From contig NZ_CP113063.1 of the NCBI RefSeq assembly GCF_026625785.1, forward strand, positions 4,836,001 through 4,900,000: a stretch of DNA of 64,000 bases, written 5' to 3'. Shown here in pieces: positions 56,262 through 64,000 of this stretch (the first letter of the stretch is position 1; every line of letters starts with the position of its first letter). This DNA comes from Gordonia sp. SL306 (lineage in GTDB: Bacteria > Actinomycetota > Actinomycetes > Mycobacteriales > Mycobacteriaceae). Made by a program: the position numbers and the translations under genes. Under the pieces are notes generated by a model. The model was given only the letters and a program-made list of their open reading frames with translations, was not told the origin of the DNA and did no database searches.

Positions 56262-58304
56262 GTGGCCGACCCGACAACGTACCGTCCCGCCGCGGGCACG
56301 ATTCCCACCGAACCCGGGGTCTACAAGTTCCGCGACGCACACGGTCGGGTCATCTACGTCGGCAAGGCCAAGAACCTGCGCTCGCGACTCACCTCGTACT
56401 TCGCCGATCTCGTATCGCTGCACCCCCGGACCCGCCAGATGGTCACCACGGCGTCGTCGGTGGAGTGGACGGTGGTCGGCACCGAGGTCGAGGCGCTGCA
56501 ACTCGAGTACAACTGGATCAAGGAATTCGATCCGAGGTTCAACGTCCGGTATCGAGACGACAAGAGTTACCCGGTGCTGGCCGTCACGCTCAACGAGGAG
56601 TATCCGCGGCTGTTCGTGTACCGCGGTCCCCGCCGGCGTGGGGTGCGATACTTCGGTCCGTATTCCCACGCCTGGGCGATTCGCGAGACCGTGGATCTGC
56701 TGACGCGGGTGTTCCCGGCGCGCACCTGTTCGACGGGGGTCTTCAAGCGCCACAGGCAGATCGACCGTCCCTGCCTGCTCGGCTACATCGACAAGTGCTC
56801 TGCACCGTGCGTCGAACGGGTCACCGCCGACGAACACCGCGCGATCGTGGACGACTTCTGCGAGTTCCTGGCCGGCCGCACGGACCAGATGATCCGCAAG
56901 CTCGAACGCGAGATGAGCTCGGCTGCAGAAGATCTCGATTTCGAGAAGGCGGCGAGGCTGCGCGACGACGTGGCGGCGATGCGGCGTGCGATGGAGAAGC
57001 AGGCGGTGGTTCTCGGCGACGGGACCGATGCGGACGTCGTCGCCATGGTCGGCGACGATCTGGAGGTCTCGGTCCAGGTGTTCCATGTCCGCGACGGCCG
57101 GGTCCGTGGTCAGCGTGGCTGGGTGGTGGAACGGTCGGACGACGACTCGATGGGCGAGCAGGTGGCGCAGTTCGTCACCCAGTTCTACGGCACGCAAGCC
57201 GATCTCGACGCCTCGGTTCAGATCGACGACGACCGGCTGCGTGGCGAGTCGATCCCGCGGGAGGTCCTCGTCCCCGAATTGCCCGACGAGCACGAGGATC
57301 TGCAGCAATGGTTGTCGGATCTGCGCGGCAGCAGGGTCGCGCTGCGCGTCCCGCAACGCGGCGACAAGAAGGCACTGTTCGAGACGGTCGGGCGGAATGC
57401 CTCGGAGGCGTTGGCACAGCACAAGTTACGACGCGCCGGTGACCTGACGACGCGTTCGGCGGCGCTCACCGAGCTGCAGGAGGGGCTCGGTCTGGACCAG
57501 GCCCCCTTGCGTATCGAGTGCATCGACATCTCGCATGTGCAGGGCACCGACGTGGTGGCGTCGCTGGTGGTGTTCGAGGACGGCCTACCGCGCAAATCGG
57601 ACTATCGGCACTACTCGATCCGGGCCGCCGCAGGCGACGGCCGCTCCGACGACGTCGCGTCGATCGCCGAGGTCACCCGTCGCCGCTTTCTCCGGCACCG
57701 TCAGGACCAGGAGACCCCGGCGCAGCCCGCCGTGGACCCGGAATCGGGGCGCCCCCGAAAATTCGCCTACCCACCAAACCTTTTCGTGGTGGACGGCGGC
57801 GCGCCACAGGTGCACGCGGCGGCGGCGGTGCTCGATGAGCTGGGTGTGAACGACGTGGCAGTCGTCGGGTTGGCCAAACGGCTGGAAGAGGTATGGGTCC
57901 CGGGTGATGATGAACCGGTGATCCTGCCACGGACCAGTGAGGCCCTGTTCCTGCTGCAGCGGGTCCGGGACGAGGCACACCGATTCGCGATCACCTTCCA
58001 TCGCAGCAAGCGCAGCAAGCGGATGACCGAGTCGGTGCTCGACGGGGTGCCCGGCCTTGGGCGGACCCGACGCACCGCTCTGGTGACCCATTTCGGTTCG
58101 GTCGCCCGTCTGCGGGAGGCGACCCTGGAGGACATCTCGGGGGTGCCCGGCATCGGCATGGGCACCGCCCGTGCGGTCCGGGCCGCGCTTGCGGACGAAG
58201 GGGCCTCGGCCGGCGCCACGACGACGAGTGATGCCGCGCCCACCGATGCCCCTGCAGCCGGTGCCACGACAGCCGACCGAGTGGAGGAGACGACGGGTGA
58301 CTGA
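56262..58304 (+). CDS. uvrC: Excinuclease ABC subunit C
   Basis: Makes both incisions in nucleotide excision repair. The 680-residue protein has the GIY-YIG nuclease domain ([21 protein letters not shown]), the UvrB-interacting UVR motif ([15 protein letters not shown]), an RNase H-like C-terminal endonuclease ([24 protein letters not shown]) and helix-hairpin-helix repeats ([21 protein letters not shown]). A low-complexity Ala/Thr/Asp tail follows. GTG 56262 gives VADPTTYRP; the frame back to 56004 is antisense or shadow. Its end overlaps rapZ by 8 bp. Confidence 0.95.
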   Translation: MADPTTYRPAAGTIPTEPGVYKFRDAHGRVIYVGKAKNLRSRLTSYFADLVSLHPRTRQMVTTASSVEWTVVGTEVEALQLEYNWIKEFDPRFNVRYRDDKSYPVLAVTLNEEYPRLFVYRGPRRRGVRYFGPYSHAWAIRETVDLLTRVFPARTCSTGVFKRHRQIDRPCLLGYIDKCSAPCVERVTADEHRAIVDDFCEFLAGRTDQMIRKLEREMSSAAEDLDFEKAARLRDDVAAMRRAMEKQAVVLGDGTDADVVAMVGDDLEVSVQVFHVRDGRVRGQRGWVVERSDDDSMGEQVAQFVTQFYGTQADLDASVQIDDDRLRGESIPREVLVPELPDEHEDLQQWLSDLRGSRVALRVPQRGDKKALFETVGRNASEALAQHKLRRAGDLTTRSAALTELQEGLGLDQAPLRIECIDISHVQGTDVVASLVVFEDGLPRKSDYRHYSIRAAAGDGRSDDVASIAEVTRRRFLRHRQDQETPAQPAVDPESGRPRKFAYPPNLFVVDGGAPQVHAAAAVLDELGVNDVAVVGLAKRLEEVWVPGDDEPVILPRTSEALFLLQRVRDEAHRFAITFHRSKRSKRMTESVLDGVPGLGRTRRTALVTHFGSVARLREATLEDISGVPGIGMGTARAVRAALADEGASAGATTTSDAAPTDAPAAGATTADRVEETTGD

Positions 58305-59229
58305 CCCAACCGATGCGACCGGCGACGGCACGGCCATGGACGTGCGGTCCGAGCTGACGGTGTTGTTCGTGGCCGGGATGTCCGGGGCCGGACGATCGAC
58401 CGCGGCGAACGTACTCGAGGACGACGGCTGGTATGTCGCCGACAACGTCCCCCCGACCCTGATCTCCACGATGATCGGGATGGTCCGGGAGAGCGATCCG
58501 GCGATCTCCCGGCTGGCGATGGTGATCCGCGCATCCGACGATGAGATCGGCGGTCAACTCGATCGACTGCGAAAGACGTTGGAGGCGTCCGGCGCACGTA
58601 CGAAGGTCCTCTTCCTCGATGCGAGCGACCAGATCCTGGTCCGCCGGTTCGAGCAGGTCCGACGTCGACACCCCCTCCAGGGACGGGAGACGCTGATCGA
58701 CGGCATCGCCCGCGAGCGGGTCATCCTCGCGCCCATCAAGAGTTCGGCCGACCTGGTGGTGGAGACGTCGGCGCTGACCGCCGCGAAACTACGCGAGGTC
58801 GTCGAAGGGGTGTACCCGGATGAGGCCGACAACCTGCTGAGTGTCGCGGTGCAGTCCTTCGGGTTCAAGTACGGGTTGCCGATCGACTCCGACCTCGTCG
58901 CAGATGCCCGCTTCCTGCCGAATCCGTACTGGGTCCCCGAGCTGCGGGAGCAGAACGGACGCGACGACGCCGTGCGCGACTACGTGCTCGGGCAGGACGG
59001 CGCCGGGCACTTCGTCGATCTCTACCTGGAGATCCTCGACATCGTGTCGGCCGGCTACCTGCGAGAAGGTAAGCGGTACATGACCATCAGTATCGGGTGC
59101 ACAGGCGGGAAGCACCGGAGCGTCGCGATCTCCGAGGAGATCGGCGCCCGCCTACGGGCGCTGACGGATCGGACCGGTGCGCCGAGCTATGACGTGCGCG
59201 TCATCCATCGTGATCTGGGGCGCGAGTGA
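58297..59229 (+). CDS. rapZ: RNase adapter/nucleotide-binding protein RapZ (YvcJ)
   Basis: A P-loop protein of 310 residues with [22 protein letters not shown], the YVADNVPP segment and the C-terminal [19 protein letters not shown], typical of the RapZ family. In E. coli RapZ guides RNase E to a small RNA; that pathway is not known in actinobacteria. The uvrC-rapZ-yvcK-whiA order is conserved in Gram-positive bacteria. The start GTG 58297 has AGGAG about 11 bases upstream. The stop overlaps yvcK by 4 bp. Confidence 0.93.
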   Translation: MTDPTDATGDGTAMDVRSELTVLFVAGMSGAGRSTAANVLEDDGWYVADNVPPTLISTMIGMVRESDPAISRLAMVIRASDDEIGGQLDRLRKTLEASGARTKVLFLDASDQILVRRFEQVRRRHPLQGRETLIDGIARERVILAPIKSSADLVVETSALTAAKLREVVEGVYPDEADNLLSVAVQSFGFKYGLPIDSDLVADARFLPNPYWVPELREQNGRDDAVRDYVLGQDGAGHFVDLYLEILDIVSAGYLREGKRYMTISIGCTGGKHRSVAISEEIGARLRALTDRTGAPSYDVRVIHRDLGRE

Positions 59230-60251
59230 GCAGCGGGGGCAGTGCCGAGCCGGGCCGGATGCGGATCGTCGCACTGGGTGGCGGTCACGGTCTGTATGCG
59301 ACCCTGACCGCGATGCGGTACCTCAGTCCGGACGTGACCGCCGTGGTCACCGTCGCCGACGACGGCGGATCGTCGGGCCGGTTGCGGGCCGAGTTGGGCG
59401 TCATCCCGCCGGGTGACCTGCGGATGGCGCTGTCGGCCTTGATGTCTGCGCCTGCCGCCTTGGCCGACCGAGCGGGCCGACCGGGCCGGCTCGATCCGGC
59501 CGGGCACGAGTTGTGGACCAACACCTTCCAGCATCGGTTCGGCGGCTACGGAGCTCTCGCCGGTCACCCGATCGGCAATCTGCTGTTGGCCGGTCTGACC
59601 GAGGTGACCGGTAGTCCCGTGGCGGCGCTCGACGAGCTGATCGACGTGTTCGACGTCGACGGCCGCGTGCTGCCGATGTCGACGGTCCCGCTCGAGATAG
59701 AGGCCGACGTCTCGGGTCTGGAGAGCGACCCACGGATCAGCCGCTGCATCCGTGGGCAGGTGGCGGTGGCGACCACACCGGGAAAGGTGCGGCGGGTCCG
59801 ACTGCTACCGGCCGAGCCGCCGGCGTGTGCGGAGGCGGTCGAGGCGATCCGAGCCGCCGACGTGGTGGTACTCGGTCCCGGGTCCTGGTTCTCGAGCGTG
59901 ATCCCGCACGTCCTCGTACCCGACCAACTGAATGCGTTGCGGCAGACCGCTGCCCGCAAGATATTGTTCGTCAACCTCGCGCCGGAACCAGGGGAGACGA
60001 CCGGTTTCTCCGTCGAACGGCATCTGCACGTGCTGCATGCGCACGCCGATGTGTTCCGGGTCGACGACGTGATCGTCGACGCCGCATCGGTGCCGGCCGG
60101 CCGTGAGCGGGATCACCTGGTTCGGGCCGCTGCGTCGTTCGGCGCACAGCTCCACGTCGGCGACCTCGCCGTTCCCGGTCGGCACGTCCATGACCCCGAG
60201 AAAGTTGCCACCCTGGTGAACGAACTGTGCGAAGGTGAATTGGGTCGATAA
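59226..60251 (+). CDS. yvcK: YvcK/CuvA family gluconeogenesis/cell-shape factor
   Basis: A 341-residue member of the YvcK/CofD-like fold, with VALGGGHGLYATLTAMRY, VTVADDGGSSGRLR, GHPIGNLLLAGL and the VLGPGSWFSS segment. YvcK binds UDP-sugars, affects peptidoglycan synthesis in Bacillus, and in mycobacteria (CuvA) is required for cell shape and carbon use. The start is GTG 59226 in a GTGA overlap with rapZ. A 221-bp gap leads to whiA. Confidence 0.93.
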   Translation: MSSGGSAEPGRMRIVALGGGHGLYATLTAMRYLSPDVTAVVTVADDGGSSGRLRAELGVIPPGDLRMALSALMSAPAALADRAGRPGRLDPAGHELWTNTFQHRFGGYGALAGHPIGNLLLAGLTEVTGSPVAALDELIDVFDVDGRVLPMSTVPLEIEADVSGLESDPRISRCIRGQVAVATTPGKVRRVRLLPAEPPACAEAVEAIRAADVVVLGPGSWFSSVIPHVLVPDQLNALRQTAARKILFVNLAPEPGETTGFSVERHLHVLHAHADVFRVDDVIVDAASVPAGRERDHLVRAAASFGAQLHVGDLAVPGRHVHDPEKVATLVNELCEGELGR

Positions 60252-60472
60252 GCTGTCCGGGCGCAAGAATCTCCAATCGTGACCACCGATGACGGCGACG
60301 TGTCGGTGAGACGTCAGGAGTACGAGGTCGATCACTGTGCGACCGGATCCGGGGCGAGCACCCGGCGACCGGCGATCCGCATGCAGTGGCGCGGACGCGA
60401 CCGGAGCACGGCTCTCGGCGGGACCACGGCGCGACCCGGGACAGGAGGACCGTGACAGGAGGGCAGGGACCG

Positions 60473-61456
60473 GTGGCGATGACCGCGGCGGTGAAGGATG
60501 AGCTTTCGCGACTGACCGTGACCCAGATGAGTGCACGCAAGGCCGAGGTGTCGGCCTTGTTGCGATTCGCGGGAGGCCTGCACATCGTGGCGGGCCGGGT
60601 GGTGGTGGAGGCCGAGGTGGATCTCGGCAACGTCGCCCGCCGCCTTCGCCGGGAGATCTTCGACCTCTACGGCTACGGCTCTGACGTCCACGTGCTACGC
60701 AGTGGCGGCATCCGCAAGGGCGCGCGCTACATCGTCCGCGTGACCAAGGACGGCGAGGGTCTCGCGCGGCAGACCGGCCTGCTGGATCTGCGCGGACGCC
60801 CGGTTCGGGGACTCCCTGCCCAGGTCGTCGGCGGAAGTGTCGCGGATTCGGAAGCCGCCTGGCGCGGTGCGTTTCTCGCCCACGGTTCGCTCACCGAACC
60901 CGGACGATCGTCGGCGCTCGAGGTCAGCTGCCCGGGGCCGGAGGCCGCGCTGGCGCTGGTCGGGGCGGCCCGGCGGCTCGGGGTGTCGGCCAAGGCACGT
61001 GAGGTGCGTGGGGCCGATCGCGTCGTCATCCGCGACGGTGAGGCCATCGGCGCGCTGCTCACCCGGATGGGTGCCCACGACACGCGGCTGGTGTGGGAGG
61101 AGCGTCGGATGCGACGCGAGGTCCGTGCCACCGCAAACAGATTGGCCAACTTCGACGACGCCAACCTCCGGCGTTCGGCGCGTGCCGCCGTCGCGGCGGC
61201 GGCACGGGTGGAACGTGCGCTGGACATCCTCGGCGACGAGGTCCCCGACCATCTGATCGCAGCCGGGCAATTGCGCATCACCCACCGTCAGGCCTCACTG
61301 GAAGAACTCGGTCAGCTCGCAGAACCACCGATGACCAAAGACGCGGTGGCCGGACGGATCCGTCGTCTGCTGTCGATGGCGGACAAGAAGGCGCGCACCG
61401 ACGGGATCCCGGACACCGAATCGGCGGTGACGTCCGACCTCCTCGACGAAGCGTGA
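60473..61456 (+). CDS. whiA: Sporulation/division transcription regulator WhiA
   Basis: A DNA-binding protein of 327 residues with a LAGLIDADG-like N-terminal domain (residues about 5-200) and a C-terminal helix-turn-helix. In Streptomyces WhiA controls septation genes with WhiB. Conserved pieces are [50 protein letters not shown] and [14 protein letters not shown] chose GTG 60473 (giving [11 protein letters not shown]) because AGGAGGG lies 9 bases upstream; ATG 60479 and GTG 60452 are alternatives. It is not strictly coupled to yvcK. Confidence 0.93.
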   Translation: MAMTAAVKDELSRLTVTQMSARKAEVSALLRFAGGLHIVAGRVVVEAEVDLGNVARRLRREIFDLYGYGSDVHVLRSGGIRKGARYIVRVTKDGEGLARQTGLLDLRGRPVRGLPAQVVGGSVADSEAAWRGAFLAHGSLTEPGRSSALEVSCPGPEAALALVGAARRLGVSAKAREVRGADRVVIRDGEAIGALLTRMGAHDTRLVWEERRMRREVRATANRLANFDDANLRRSARAAVAAAARVERALDILGDEVPDHLIAAGQLRITHRQASLEELGQLAEPPMTKDAVAGRIRRLLSMADKKARTDGIPDTESAVTSDLLDEA

Positions 61457-61582
61457 GGCGGGCGGGCCAATCAACCCCTTAGGTCACCCATCGTGTGGTG
61501 TCCTACTAGGCTGAGGTGTGCCGTGGGTACGTTCACCTTCGCCAACACCGACCGCGACCCCGGCCGCAGGGCTCGATGATGA

Positions 61583-62620
<1,038 letters not shown>

Positions 62621-62655
62621 TACCTGACCCTCGACAACTCTGGAGCAACGCTGCC

Positions 62656-63867
62656 ATGGGCGTACCCACGCTGAAAGACCTTTTGGAAGAAGGCGTTTCG
62701 GGTCGGGGAGTGCTGGTCCGATCGGATTTCAACGTCCCCCTCGACGGGACGACGATCACCGATCCGGGCCGCATCCTGGCCTCACTGCCGACCCTGTCGG
62801 CACTGGTCGACGCAGGCGCCAAGGTGATCATCACCGCGCACCTGGGCCGGCCCAAGGGCGAACCCGACCCGAAGTACTCGCTCGCGCCGGTGGCCGAGCG
62901 GCTCGGTGCCGAACTCGGACGCAATGTCCAGCTCGCCGGCGATGTGGTCGGTACCGACGCATTGGCCCGCGCCGAAGGGTTGACCGACGGTGACGTCCTG
63001 TTGCTGGAGAACGTGCGGTTCGACCCGCGCGAGACCTCCAAGGACGACGCCGAACGGGAATCGCTGGCCAAGGCCCTCGTGGAGCTGGTCGGCGACGACG
63101 GTGCATTCGTCTCGGACGGCTTCGGGGTGGTGCACCGCGAGCAGGCCTCGGTGTACGACGTGGCCAAGCTGCTCCCGCACTATGCCGGGAAGCTCGTCGA
63201 GGCCGAGGTCGAGGTGTTGTCGAAACTCACCCACGAGGTCGCTCGTCCGTACGCCGTCGTCCTCGGTGGATCGAAGGTCTCGGACAAGCTGGGCGTGATC
63301 GAGGCGCTCGCGCCCAAGGTAGACACCCTGGTGATCGGCGGCGGCATGGCATTCACCTTCCTTGCCGCGCAAGGACATCCGGTGGGTACGTCGTTGCTCC
63401 AAGAAGATCAGATCGGTGTCTGCAAGGACCTGTTGGACCGGTTCGGTGACGTGATCCGGCTGCCGGTCGACGTGGTGGTGGCCGACAAGTTCGCCGCCGA
63501 CGCAGAGTCGAAGACGGTTCCGGTCGAGGAGATCCCCGACGGGTGGATGGGCCTGGACATCGGTCCGGAATCGGTCAAGCGGTTCGCCGCGGTGCTCTCC
63601 GGTGCCGAGACGGTGTTCTGGAACGGGCCGTCGGGCGTCTTCGAGTTCGAGAAGTTCGCGGCAGGCACGCGGGGCGTCGCGGAGGCCATCGCCGCCACCA
63701 CCAAGGGCGGGGCATTCACCGTCGTCGGCGGTGGCGACTCGGCCGCCGCGGTACGGACCCTCGGTCTGCCGGACAGCGATTTCTCGCACATCTCGACCGG
63801 CGGCGGAGCGTCGTTGGAATACCTGGAGGGCAAGGAACTGCCCGGCCTGAAGGTCTTGGAGAATTGA
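62656..63867 (+). CDS. pgk: Phosphoglycerate kinase
   Basis: Makes ATP from 1,3-bisphosphoglycerate. The 403-residue protein has the substrate motif [39 protein letters not shown] and the C-terminal nucleotide-domain [11 protein letters not shown]. The ATG 62656 follows GGAG by 10 bases, 35 bp after gap. The stop and the tpiA ATG share one base (TGATG). Confidence 0.97.
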   Translation: MGVPTLKDLLEEGVSGRGVLVRSDFNVPLDGTTITDPGRILASLPTLSALVDAGAKVIITAHLGRPKGEPDPKYSLAPVAERLGAELGRNVQLAGDVVGTDALARAEGLTDGDVLLLENVRFDPRETSKDDAERESLAKALVELVGDDGAFVSDGFGVVHREQASVYDVAKLLPHYAGKLVEAEVEVLSKLTHEVARPYAVVLGGSKVSDKLGVIEALAPKVDTLVIGGGMAFTFLAAQGHPVGTSLLQEDQIGVCKDLLDRFGDVIRLPVDVVVADKFAADAESKTVPVEEIPDGWMGLDIGPESVKRFAAVLSGAETVFWNGPSGVFEFEKFAAGTRGVAEAIAATTKGGAFTVVGGGDSAAAVRTLGLPDSDFSHISTGGGASLEYLEGKELPGLKVLEN

Positions 63868-64000
63868 TGGCGGCCAAACGCAAACCGTTGATCGCGGGCA
63901 ACTGGAAGATGAACCTGAATCATCTCGAGGCGATCGCGCTGGTGCAGAAGATCGCCTTCGCCCTGCCGGCGAAGTACTTCGACAAGGTCGACGTGACGGT
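63867..64000 (+). CDS. tpiA: Triosephosphate isomerase, 5' part (cut by window end)
   Basis: The first 44 codons of a triosephosphate isomerase. The start reads [17 protein letters not shown], which contains the substrate-binding Asn and Lys of the family. It follows pgk with a TGATG overlap, as expected in actinobacterial gap-pgk-tpiA operons. The rest lies beyond the window. Confidence 0.95.
   Translation, partial: MAAKRKPLIAGNWKMNLNHLEAIALVQKIAFALPAKYFDKVDVT

Overview
The window looks like ordinary chromosome from a high-GC actinobacterium of the Mycobacteriales, most like Gordonia. This rests on recognised proteins, frequent GTG/TTG starts, dense 4-bp gene overlaps, and gene order matching two conserved mycobacterial blocks (rel to nusB, then pyrR to tpiA). 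I see no mobile elements, phage genes, CRISPR arrays, rRNA or tRNA genes. The species assignment is inference.

Layout. (1) 1-10.1 kb: rel, a membrane-anchored cyclophilin, a metallo-beta-lactamase-fold hydrolase, hisS, a DUF885 protein, a zinc metallopeptidase and aspS. (2) 10.2-17.4 kb: a tightly overlapping three-gene operon of a transglutaminase/DUF2126 giant, a circularly permuted ATP-grasp/alpha-E protein and a second transglutaminase. It is conserved in actinobacteria but has no assigned substrate, and it is the best candidate here for an undescribed system. (3) 17.6-30.2 kb: a kinase-fold protein, a frameshifted rarA, an OsmC protein, alaS, ruvX, mltG and the shikimate genes aroE, aroC, aroK and aroB, with a prepilin-peptidase remnant between aroE and aroC. 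The block ends in a clear intrinsic terminator. (4) 30.2-33.1 kb: a small membrane protein, pepQ, efp and nusB.

(5) 33.2-42.1 kb: the pyrimidine operon pyrR-pyrB-pyrC-PH protein-carA-carB-pyrF, headed by a PyrR-binding hairpin that overlaps the pyrR ribosome binding site. (6) 42.7-51.1 kb: mihF, gmk, rpoZ, coaBC, metK, priA (apparently starting at CTG), fmt and rsmB. A 637-bp gap with no gene precedes mihF. (7) 51.2-56.2 kb: rpe and ribD, then an FMN riboswitch governing ribE-ribBA-ribH and a PH-domain membrane protein. (8) 56.3-64 kb: uvrC-rapZ-yvcK-whiA, then gap-pgk-tpiA, with tpiA cut by the window end.

How they fit together: most genes make precursors (pyrimidines, riboflavin, chorismate, SAM, CoA) or serve translation, DNA repair and replication, or central glycolysis. 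Control visible in the sequence is RNA-based (PyrR hairpin, FMN riboswitch) plus translational coupling through NTGA overlaps. The main irregularity is the single-base frameshift in rarA.
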